Source of the DNA: an uncultured Lachnospiraceae bacterium
GTDB taxonomy: Bacteria; Bacillota; Clostridia; Lachnospirales; Lachnospiraceae
Length of the DNA: 9,241 bases
NCBI GenBank assembly: GCA_905236365.1
Contig: CAJOPP010000030.1
Location: 1-9,241, forward strand
Reading direction: 5' to 3'
Part shown: one piece after another, positions 1-5,825 of the stretch
Layout: the number at the start of each line of letters is the position of its first letter
Numbering within the stretch: the stretch's first letter is position 1
Position numbers and translations under genes: made by a program
The notes under the pieces: generated by a model
Database searches by the model: none
Seen by the model: only the letters and a program-made list of their open reading frames with translations
Told to the model about the DNA's origin: nothing

Positions 1-119
1 CTTAGTTCGAAGGTATGCTTTAGCTCGTGCCCGAAATGGAAAACATATAACATATCCGGCAACGTCCGGCTTAAGTAAATGACATTGATGCTGAATAGAT
101 ACGATTTAGGAGGCAAATT
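1..119 (+). other. Upstream region of the histidine kinase gene
   Basis: No gene is supported here, although two plus-strand frames stay open from the window edge to about position 77-82. The tail of an upstream gene therefore cannot be excluded. The region holds two TCCGGC copies exactly 10 bases apart (55-60 and 65-70) and an 11-base word, ATGCTGAATAG (88-98), that recurs at 3821-3831. An ideal AGGAGG ribosome binding site sits at 108-113, six bases before the GTG start at 120. I see no convincing -35/-10 promoter pair, so the kinase promoter may lie before the window. Confidence 0.5.
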
Positions 120-1979
120 GTGATACGAAGGACAACAGATTCGCTAAAAAGAAATGTAACAATATTAAAAGGAGTATGGAAACGCGGAGGCTCCATTCGT
201 AAATCAGATTTAATTACAGGAATGGTGAAGGTGATTGTTTTATGTTGGATTGTTCCCTATATAACGTTATCGGTTGCTCTTTTCTATTATTCCGAGACAA
301 AGACGACTCGTCAGATTGAGGACACGGTAACGACTGCTATGGAGAACGCTGCAGAGCTCTGTGAAATCAATATTATGAATGCGATTGCTGACTCCAAACA
401 GGCCTCTTATGATGGAATTATCCGGGACAATTATCTGGAGTTTATTGAGGCGAATGATGATGTCGCTGAGATGAAAATGTACCGGGAGGTATCAAATTAC
501 CTGAATCGGCAATACAAATACAGTATGTTAATCTCCAATACGATTCTTTTATTTAACAGACCGACCAGGCAGGAGTATTATACTTATAGCAATAGGGCAG
601 GAGCTACATATTCGAATATCAATTATTTTAAGGCAAATGCGATGAAGCCGATCAGAAAGGTTGCATCGGAGTTAGGAACCGATACCAGACTGGTATATAT
701 AAGAGGACATTTATATCTTGTGCGGAATATGGTGACTAGTGATTACACACCCTTTGCAGTTCTGGTGATGGAAGTGAATGAGAATCAGATGTTTAAAAGT
801 TTGAATAATGTAGTGTTCAAACAGGACAGTATGATTTTTTTAGATAATGTTCAGATCAAAAAGCCGGACAATATGAGTAAGGAAGAGGAAGAGGTCATTC
901 GGGACTTTGCAAAACAGCATATTTTAAAGGATGATACGGTAGGAACGAACCAGATCGTCAACCAATATGACAAAAAGAATTCCCTTGCGTATTATACCAT
1001 GAATGTGAATGGGCAGAAAATTTCCTATGTGATCAAACTGGATCATGCAGGAATGTTCAATGAGAGAAATACGATGATCTATACCTATGTAATCATTTTA
1101 GTGCTGTTGATTCCGCTGCTGTTTGCAACGTTTTACTATTTTTATACCAATATCAGCAAACCGATTTCTGAACTGATGTATGCATCGGAGGAAATCGATA
1201 GTGGTAATTATGGTGTTCAGATTGAGGAATTTCATAGAAACCAGGAGTTTGGAAGGCTGGTGGATACCTTTAATCACATGTCAGCCAATTTGGAGGAATC
1301 CTTCAATCGGATTTACGCAGAAGAAGTGGCTTTGCGAGATGCCAATATGCAGGCACTGCAGTCTCAGATTAATCCGCATTTTCTGAATAATACTTTAGAA
1401 ATCATCAACTGGAAAGCGAGAATGAGCGGTGATAAATCAGTTAGTGGAATGGTAGAATCTTTAGGAATCATGATGGAGGCAACGATGAATCGTCGGGGAG
1501 AATCGTTTATCACCATTTCAGAAGAATTGAAATATGTAGATGCTTATTTGTATATTATTGAACAGCGGTTTGGCGACAAATTTACCTTTGAAAAAGAAGT
1601 GGAGCAAGGACTATTAGAGATTCGGATTCCACGTCTGATTATACAGCCTCTTGTGGAAAATATGGTAGATCACGGGGGAGATGCATACGGTAATCGCTAT
1701 GGAAAATTAAAAATATTTGGCGATGGAAGATATCTGCATATTGTTGTGGAAAATAATGGAAATATCAGCAAACAGAATGCAGAGAAGATTGAAAAACTGT
1801 TACAGGAAAGTAATCTTGAGGAGAATATGCATCATATTGGAATCCGTAATGTGAATTTGAGATTGAAACTGTTATATGGAGAAGAAAGTGGTCTTACGAT
1901 TCAAAATACAACAGAAAATCTGACCGTGAGTGAGATAAAGATTAATCGGACAAAACTATTAGAGGTTTCGGGAACGTAA
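120..1979 (+). CDS. YesM-type sensor histidine kinase (Cache-like sensor, HAMP, His_kinase, HATPase)
   Basis: This is a membrane sensor kinase of 619 residues that should phosphorylate the REC-AraC regulator encoded at 5826-6671. A short cytoplasmic N-terminus leads to a membrane helix at about 31-57. An extracytoplasmic sensing region follows (about 60-315, probably Cache-like), then a second helix at about 318-342 and a HAMP linker at about 343-396. The phospho-acceptor His420 lies in QSQINPHFLNNTLEII, the signature of the YesM/LytS-type His_kinase family. The ATPase N-box is QPLVENMVDHG (Asn514) and a late glycine box is GIRNVNLRL (574-582). The first glycine box is atypical: VENNGNIS (543-550), without the usual Asp and second Gly. 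GTG was chosen because AGGAGG lies six bases upstream. A strong terminator follows, so the gene is probably not co-transcribed with the importer. Role and family are well supported; the ligand is unknown. Confidence 0.93.
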   Translation: MIRRTTDSLKRNVTILKGVWKRGGSIRKSDLITGMVKVIVLCWIVPYITLSVALFYYSETKTTRQIEDTVTTAMENAAELCEINIMNAIADSKQASYDGIIRDNYLEFIEANDDVAEMKMYREVSNYLNRQYKYSMLISNTILLFNRPTRQEYYTYSNRAGATYSNINYFKANAMKPIRKVASELGTDTRLVYIRGHLYLVRNMVTSDYTPFAVLVMEVNENQMFKSLNNVVFKQDSMIFLDNVQIKKPDNMSKEEEEVIRDFAKQHILKDDTVGTNQIVNQYDKKNSLAYYTMNVNGQKISYVIKLDHAGMFNERNTMIYTYVIILVLLIPLLFATFYYFYTNISKPISELMYASEEIDSGNYGVQIEEFHRNQEFGRLVDTFNHMSANLEESFNRIYAEEVALRDANMQALQSQINPHFLNNTLEIINWKARMSGDKSVSGMVESLGIMMEATMNRRGESFITISEELKYVDAYLYIIEQRFGDKFTFEKEVEQGLLEIRIPRLIIQPLVENMVDHGGDAYGNRYGKLKIFGDGRYLHIVVENNGNISKQNAEKIEKLLQESNLEENMHHIGIRNVNLRLKLLYGEESGLTIQNTTENLTVSEIKINRTKLLEVSGT

Positions 1980-2070
1980 AGAAGAGAAAAAGCGGATAGG
2001 CAAAGGAGAAAATACGTTGTTGGAACTTCGCCCGCAGCAGGTTCAGACGGCTGAAAGATGAATTGTTACG

Positions 2071-2108
2071 AAAATACCGGGTAGAGTTATGGGTTACCCG
2101 GTATTTTT
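2071..2108 (+). terminator. Strong intrinsic terminator after the kinase gene
   Basis: The arms AAAATACCGGGTA (2071-2083) and TACCCGGTATTTT (2095-2107) form a perfect 13-base-pair stem with an 11-base loop. The distal part of the 3' arm supplies the T run, TATTTTT. It lies about 90 bases after the kinase stop codon and separates kinase transcription from the importer genes. The A-rich 5' flank means it could also work weakly on the opposite strand. Confidence 0.9.
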
Positions 2109-2123
2109 GTCTGTAGTTGTTCG

Positions 2124-2146
2124 AAACATGTCAAACATAGTCAAAC
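2124..2146 (+). promoter_or_regulatory. Phased GTCAAAC direct repeats, candidate regulator operator
   Basis: GTCAAAC occurs at 2130-2136 and 2140-2146, exactly one helical turn apart. A partial third copy, CGAAAC, ends at 2127, giving AAAC cores at 2124, 2133 and 2143. The array lies about 50 bases upstream of the likely -35 box of the binding-protein gene. AraC-family activators commonly bind direct repeats in such positions, and a REC-AraC regulator is encoded in this locus. Assigning the site to that regulator is inference. Confidence 0.45.
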
Positions 2147-2194
2147 GGAAGAAAAAATCGCCAAATAAAACCAAGAAAATACCAATTAAAATCA

Positions 2195-2222
2195 TTAACA
2201 AATTTCTGTTTTGTTATAAAAT
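2195..2222 (+). promoter_or_regulatory. Candidate sigma-A promoter of the binding-protein gene
   Basis: TTAACA (2195-2200) is a fair -35 box. TAAAAT (2217-2222) follows after 16 bases as a -10 box; TATAAA at 2215-2220 overlaps it with a 14-base spacer. Transcription would begin near 2230, leaving a leader of about 80 bases before the ATG at 2311. The preceding terminator makes a promoter in this gap necessary. The exact hexamers are uncertain because the region is AT-rich. Confidence 0.5.
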
Positions 2223-2310
2223 AGAATTTGTAATGAAGTTGAATAAGAAAAGAGTGCCTGGTAGAAGGGAATGTGATTCTCAAGGGTAAAAGGAACAGGA
2301 GGAATTCTAT

Positions 2311-3645
2311 ATGAAAAAGAAAGCGTTAGCATTAGCTCTGGCAGGAGCCATGGCCATGTCCGTAGTAGGATGCGGAGGAGGAAGTTCGGATACAAGCAGT
2401 ACAGATACTTCCTCTGATACAAAACAGGAGACAAACGGTGATGGCGGTGAAGCCGTGAAGTTAAGTGTAACGACCACTTATGCAGGTGAGGACACCAATG
2501 CACAAAATTATAAGACAGCAGTTTCTGAATGGGAAGACAAGACTGGTAATACGGTAGAGGATAGTTCGGCAACATCGGATGAGACTTTCAAGACAAGAGT
2601 GCTTACCGATTTTGAGACGGGTTCTGAACCGGATGTATTGTTCTTCTTCAATGGTGTGGACTCTAATCAGTTCGTTGAGCAGGGAAAGGTTGTTTCTGTG
2701 GATGAGATCAGAGCGGAGTTTCCGGATTATGCATCAAACATGAAGGATGATATGTTAGGAGCCTCTCCGGTAGATGGAGTTAATTATTCTGTACCTGTAA
2801 ATGGTTACTGGGAAGGTTTGTTTGTAAATAAAGAAGTATTGGATGCGGCAGGAGTAGAAGCTCCGACTGCAGAGACGACCTGGGAGCAGTTCTTAGAAAT
2901 GTGTCAGACTATTAAGGATGCCGGTTACACTCCGATTGCAGCTTCATTGCAGGAAGTTCCGCATTACTGGTTTGAGTTTTCAATCTACAATCATCAGGAT
3001 GCAGAAACACATGATACACTACCAGTTGCTGTTGATGACGAGTTGGGAAAACAGTGGGTAGAAGGGCTTACTGATATTAAGACTCTTTACGAAAAAGGTT
3101 ATTTCCCGGATAATACTTTAACTGCAACAGATGCAGAGACCTTCCAGTTATTCACATCGGATAAGGCAGCATTCTTAATTGATGGTTCCTGGAAAACCGG
3201 TGGGATTGAGGAGGCCGTAGATGATATTGATAACTTTACGGTAACGTATGTTCCGGGTCAGGGTAACCGCAAATCCACTGATATTATTGGTGGTCTTTCA
3301 ATGGGTTATTATATTACGAAGAAATGTTGGGAAGATCCTGACAAGCGTGCAGCAGCTGTTGATTTTGTATCTTACATGACAAGTGATGAGAAGGTTTCTC
3401 AGTTTGCAGGTACTTCTGCAACAGCACTTAAGAACGGTGTACAGATTGATGAGAGTACGTTATCTCCGCTAGGTAAGGCTGGCGTTGCATATTGTTCAGG
3501 TGCAACGGGAATCTCTACTGCTGTTCAGGATAAGTTATCTGAAGCTGCAAGAGCTCCAATCTTTGCAGGTATGGCAGATTTGGTAAATAGTACTGTTACT
3601 ATTGAAAGTGCAGTGGAAGAAGTGTTGTCTCTGAACGCTGAATAA
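2311..3645 (+). CDS. Carbohydrate ABC transporter substrate-binding lipoprotein (CUT1 type)
   Basis: This is the extracellular, lipid-anchored receptor that captures a sugar and delivers it to the two permeases encoded downstream. It has 444 residues. A lysine-rich start and hydrophobic stretch end in the lipobox VVGC, with Cys21 as the lipidation site. A Gly/Ser/Thr/Asp-rich tether runs from about 22 to 47, followed by a two-lobed binding domain of the extracellular solute-binding family 1 type. Typical features are KLSVTTTY at the first beta strand (about 50-57), EPDVLFF (106-112) and the aromatic DGSW (291-294) that often lies near the sugar site. AGGAGG at 2297-2302, eight bases upstream, fixes the start. 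The neighbouring nagB and nagA genes suggest an amino-sugar-containing ligand, but the sequence alone does not identify it. A 314-base gap separates it from its permeases. Confidence 0.93.
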   Translation: MKKKALALALAGAMAMSVVGCGGGSSDTSSTDTSSDTKQETNGDGGEAVKLSVTTTYAGEDTNAQNYKTAVSEWEDKTGNTVEDSSATSDETFKTRVLTDFETGSEPDVLFFFNGVDSNQFVEQGKVVSVDEIRAEFPDYASNMKDDMLGASPVDGVNYSVPVNGYWEGLFVNKEVLDAAGVEAPTAETTWEQFLEMCQTIKDAGYTPIAASLQEVPHYWFEFSIYNHQDAETHDTLPVAVDDELGKQWVEGLTDIKTLYEKGYFPDNTLTATDAETFQLFTSDKAAFLIDGSWKTGGIEEAVDDIDNFTVTYVPGQGNRKSTDIIGGLSMGYYITKKCWEDPDKRAAAVDFVSYMTSDEKVSQFAGTSATALKNGVQIDESTLSPLGKAGVAYCSGATGISTAVQDKLSEAARAPIFAGMADLVNSTVTIESAVEEVLSLNAE

Positions 3646-3682
3646 CCGTAAGGAGAGTTCAGACAAGCATAAGCATTCGCAG

Positions 3683-3705
3683 CAAGAATGCATGAGACGT
3701 TCTTG
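3683..3705 (+). other. Stem-loop just after the binding-protein gene
   Basis: CAAGAATG (3683-3690) pairs with CGTTCTTG (3698-3705), eight base pairs including one G-U, around a seven-base loop. No T run follows, so it is more likely an mRNA-stabilising hairpin than a terminator. A competing hairpin pairs GCATTC (3673-3678) with GAATGC (3686-3691); the two cannot form together. Confidence 0.45.
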
Positions 3706-3717
3706 AATAAAAGCGAA
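3704..3717 (+). repeat. 14-base repeat TGAATAAAAGCGAA, copy 1
   Basis: TGAATAAAAGCGAA is identical to bases 8926-8939, upstream of the secreted hydrolase gene. Here it starts within the end of one hairpin and overlaps the 5' arm of the next. It may be a protein-binding site or an A-rich chance match. It is not palindromic and does not fit the catabolite-repression cre consensus well. Confidence 0.5.
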
Positions 3718-3753
3718 GTTAAATTTGATAACGAGTAAGCCTCGTTATACTTC
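3715..3753 (+). other. Two-part hairpin in the intercistronic gap
   Basis: ATAACGAG (3728-3735) and CTCGTTAT (3741-3748) form a perfect eight-base-pair stem with a five-base loop. The stem is extended by GAAGT (3715-3719) pairing with ACTTC (3749-3753) across an eight-base bulge on the 5' side. The lack of a T run argues against termination. Its role could be mRNA stability or part of a larger RNA fold. Confidence 0.5.
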
Positions 3754-3899
3754 AAAGGAGTGGTTCGTTAAAACATGCCCATTTCGCAGTGTGTCGATTC
3801 GTTTAGGACTTATAGGACAAATGCTGAATAGGAATGGATCGGTACGCTAGGACCGCTCCGGATAAGTAAGAGGTATAATCCGGTAATAACCGGAATAGA

Positions 3900-3933
3900 A
3901 AGAGGTTGTCGCATTCAATGTAGCCAACCTCTT
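3900..3933 (+). terminator. Attenuator-like hairpin upstream of the permease genes
   Basis: AAGAGGTTG (3900-3908) and CAACCTCTT (3925-3933) form a perfect nine-base-pair stem with a 16-base loop. The following ATTTGTAG gives only a short, broken T run, so termination would be weak or partial. It lies 26 bases before the first permease ATG. A leaky terminator here would give more binding-protein mRNA than permease mRNA, a known pattern in sugar importer operons. That function is inference. Confidence 0.45.
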
Positions 3934-3959
3934 ATTTGTAGAAAGATATGGGGTAAAAT

Positions 3960-4859
3960 ATGGACGCAAAAATATATCAAAATAAAAAGTTCATTATATT
4001 TTTTCTGATACCGGCATTTTTATTTATGTTTGTATTTCTATATTATCCATTTGTAAGAAATATCTTAAACAGTTTTCAGAATATAAAATATATGGCTTCA
4101 CCATCGGGGGAATGGCACGTTCCGGTGTATGAAAATTATGAAAAAATATTGCATGATCAGAAGATGGGAATTGCAATGAAGAACACAGGAATCATGATCG
4201 TTGCAACAATTATTGGAGAGGTTGGAATTGCAATTGTTTTGGCACTTCTTGTAAGTAATATCAAAAGAGGTGCAGGTTTTTTCCGTGTTACCTTCTTTTT
4301 CCCGATTGTTATATCTGCAACCGCTTTGGGTTTGCTGTTTAATCTGATTTTCCTTTATGATAAAGGGATGATTAACCAGATTCTTCAGTTTATAGGCTAT
4401 CTGGATGCGGGGAGTAACGAATTGATTGATTGGAAAGATCCGGCACATGCTATGGTCACGATGTTGATACCGGTCATCTGGCAGTATGTAGGATTCTATT
4501 TTGTTATTTTATTAACAGGAATCAGCGGAATTTCAGAGGAATATTACGAAGCGGCTTCTTTGGATGGAGCAACCAAATTCCAACAGTCGTGGTACATTAC
4601 GCTGCCTTTGATCCGCAACAGTATTTCTACTTGTGTTATTTTAGCTGTGACAGGTGCCTTGAAGGTATTTGACCTTCCGTGGACAATGTTAGTCAATGGC
4701 ATGTCAGGTACATGGCTGACAGGTACATATATGTATTCAAAGGTACAAAATGATGTGGATTATGCATCTGCAATTGCTGTGGTAATTGTGATACTTGGAG
4801 TTGTTCTTTCCGGTATTGTGAATCGTTTATTTAGGTCGAACAGTGATTATGAAGGGTAG
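3960..4859 (+). CDS. Carbohydrate ABC transporter permease, MalF/UgpA-like
   Basis: This is one of two inner-membrane subunits that form the sugar channel. It has 299 residues and about six membrane helices, near 11-33, 73-98, 110-132, 163-185, 222-244 and 268-290. The EAA loop that docks the ABC ATPase is clear: EAASLDGATKFQQSWYITLP (197-216), close to the CUT1 consensus. The ribosome binding site is weak (GGGG at 3950-3953), unlike the ideal sites of its neighbours, so translation may be modest or coupled to upstream RNA structure. An in-frame stop at 3954-3956 fixes ATG at 3960. The gene ends in a TAG that overlaps the ribosome binding site of the next permease, so the two are clearly co-expressed. 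No ATPase gene is present; a shared MsmK/MsmX-type ATPase encoded elsewhere is likely. Confidence 0.93.
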   Translation: MDAKIYQNKKFIIFFLIPAFLFMFVFLYYPFVRNILNSFQNIKYMASPSGEWHVPVYENYEKILHDQKMGIAMKNTGIMIVATIIGEVGIAIVLALLVSNIKRGAGFFRVTFFFPIVISATALGLLFNLIFLYDKGMINQILQFIGYLDAGSNELIDWKDPAHAMVTMLIPVIWQYVGFYFVILLTGISGISEEYYEAASLDGATKFQQSWYITLPLIRNSISTCVILAVTGALKVFDLPWTMLVNGMSGTWLTGTYMYSKVQNDVDYASAIAVVIVILGVVLSGIVNRLFRSNSDYEG

Positions 4860-4870
4860 GAGGTGTTGAG

Positions 4871-5728
4871 GTGAAAGGGAAAACAATCAAAACATCAACA
4901 GTAATTATATATTTAATTCTGAGCTTGTGGTCACTCACAACGATATTTCCTCTTGTATGGTCTGTTATGAACTCTTTTAAGGATAAGAAAGCGATTTATA
5001 ACAATTCCTTTTCGTTACCATTGGGAGACTTATTTTCGCTGGATAACTATCGGAATATTTTTGCCAATTATGATATTTTAAAGGCATACAGAAATAGTTT
5101 TATCATATCAGGAACGGTTGCTGTTGTTGTTGTTCTGTTTGCAGGAATGGCAGCGTATATTATGACAAGATACAGATTCACTGGAAAAAAGATTCTGAAT
5201 ACATTATTATATGCCGGTATGATGTTTCCGATTTATTCGACCATTATTCCGGTTATCAGAATGCAGAGTAAATGGGGTATTGTAAATACAGAGCATGTAG
5301 GACTGAATCTGTTGTCTGTTATTTTACCTCAGATTGCAGGTAATATGTCTTTTGCAATCATCGTACTTTCCAGCTATATTGAAGGGATTCCAATGGAGTT
5401 GGAGGAGGCTGCTTATATGGAAGGGTGTGGAATGGTTCAGACTTATTTCAAAGTGGTTATGCCGCTTACAAAGCCTTCGTTTGTGACAGTTGCAATCTTT
5501 TCATTCCTTTGGAGTTATAACGATTTGTTTACGCAGATGTTCTTCCTTCGAACTAAAGATAATTGGGCGATTACAATTCTTCTTAATAATATTGCATCCA
5601 AAGAAGGAGTGAACTATGGTGCTTTGTTTGGGTCTGTTACCATGATTGTGGTTCCGGTGTTACTGGTTTACCTTCTATTACAGAAATATATTATTAAAGG
5701 TATGACAGCAGGTGCTGTGAAAGGTTAA
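4871..5728 (+). CDS. Carbohydrate ABC transporter permease, MalG/UgpE-like
   Basis: This is the second channel subunit, 285 residues with about six membrane helices: one at about 10-35, then others from about 76 to 275. The EAA loop is EEAAYMEGCGMVQTYFKVVM (178-197), followed by PLTKP, and the protein ends in QKYIIKGMTAGAVKG, typical of MalG-type partners. The GTG start is supported by AGGAGG at 4858-4863, seven bases upstream; this site overlaps the stop codon of the first permease, so translation is probably coupled. It would pair with the preceding permease and the lipoprotein encoded at 2311-3645. The response regulator gene starts 97 bases later. Confidence 0.94.
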   Translation: MKGKTIKTSTVIIYLILSLWSLTTIFPLVWSVMNSFKDKKAIYNNSFSLPLGDLFSLDNYRNIFANYDILKAYRNSFIISGTVAVVVVLFAGMAAYIMTRYRFTGKKILNTLLYAGMMFPIYSTIIPVIRMQSKWGIVNTEHVGLNLLSVILPQIAGNMSFAIIVLSSYIEGIPMELEEAAYMEGCGMVQTYFKVVMPLTKPSFVTVAIFSFLWSYNDLFTQMFFLRTKDNWAITILLNNIASKEGVNYGALFGSVTMIVVPVLLVYLLLQKYIIKGMTAGAVKG

Positions 5729-5735
5729 TAAGATA

Positions 5736-5744
5736 TGCTATAAT
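5736..5744 (+). promoter_or_regulatory. Extended -10 promoter element before the response regulator gene
   Basis: TGC followed by a perfect TATAAT (5739-5744) makes an extended -10 element, which can work without a good -35 box. None is evident at the proper spacing. Transcription would start near 5751, giving the regulator its own promoter about 75 bases before its ATG. A small TTGTT/AACAA inverted repeat (5761-5773) lies within the resulting leader. Read-through from the permease genes also remains possible, since no terminator is seen. Confidence 0.5.
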
Positions 5745-5825
5745 ATACGTAAACTACCCATTGTTAATAACAAAGGGGACTGTAACCACACTGTTTCAAG
5801 GTTGTGCAGAGCAAAGGAGAAGCGT

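Larger units (their letters stand above)
1980..2310 (+). other. Intergenic region between kinase and binding-protein genes
   Basis: This 331-base gap holds the terminator of the kinase gene (2071-2108), then an AT-rich control region for the binding-protein gene. That region contains GTCAAAC direct repeats (2124-2146), A-tracts spaced at roughly 9-14 bases (2152-2191) and a plausible promoter (2195-2222). The A-tracts may bend the DNA or act as an UP element; this is inference. An AGGAGG ribosome binding site is at 2297-2302. A 14-codon TTG-started frame at 2017-2061 has an AAGGAG upstream, but nothing else supports it. Confidence 0.6.
3646..3959 (+). other. Long stem-loop-rich gap between binding-protein and permease genes
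   Basis: This 314-base stretch has no convincing gene. It holds a chain of possible hairpins: 3683-3705, 3715-3753, 3836-3859, 3879-3894 and 3900-3933, plus alternative pairings (3673-3678 with 3686-3691; 3858-3863 with 3878-3883; 3867-3874 with 3927-3934). TAGGAC appears three times, at 3804, 3813 and 3848. A perfect TATAAT at 3874-3879 could be a -10 box, but no good -35 box precedes it. Such a gap may protect or terminate the binding-protein mRNA so that the receptor outnumbers the permeases, or may hold a small or regulatory RNA. I recognise no known RNA family. An 18-codon ATG frame (3775-3831) has a poorly placed ribosome binding site. Confidence 0.6.

Noticed and set aside
2017..2061. 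14-codon TTG-started frame with AAGGAG eight bases upstream
   Set aside because: The ribosome binding site is suggestive, but the peptide is very short, starts with TTG, resembles nothing known and sits just before a terminator.
2089..2289. 66-residue plus-strand frame in the gap before the binding-protein gene
   Set aside because: It starts inside the terminator hairpin and runs through the promoter. Its Lys/Asn/Ile-rich sequence reflects AT-rich non-coding DNA, and no ribosome binding site precedes it.
2317..2331. cre-like catabolite repression site AAGAAAGCGTTAGCA
   Set aside because: It has two mismatches to the 15-base consensus and falls in lysine and alanine codons of the signal peptide, where such sequence is expected by chance.
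2195..2575. 126-residue minus-strand frame across the binding-protein start
   Set aside because: It is antisense to the promoter, ribosome binding site and signal peptide of a well-supported gene and shows no domain.
3775..3831. 18-codon ATG frame in the structured gap, possible leader peptide
   Set aside because: The nearest AAAGGAG is 14 bases from the ATG, too far for good initiation, and no runs of regulatory codons are seen.
3755..3855. Possible tRNA-like or T-loop-like sequence (GGTTCGTT, TCGATTCG)
   Set aside because: No acceptor stem, D-arm or anticodon arm could be drawn around these words.
5802..5825. Earlier TTG start for the response regulator
   Set aside because: The added residues are encoded by the ribosome binding site itself; receiver domains normally start as seen from the ATG at 5826.
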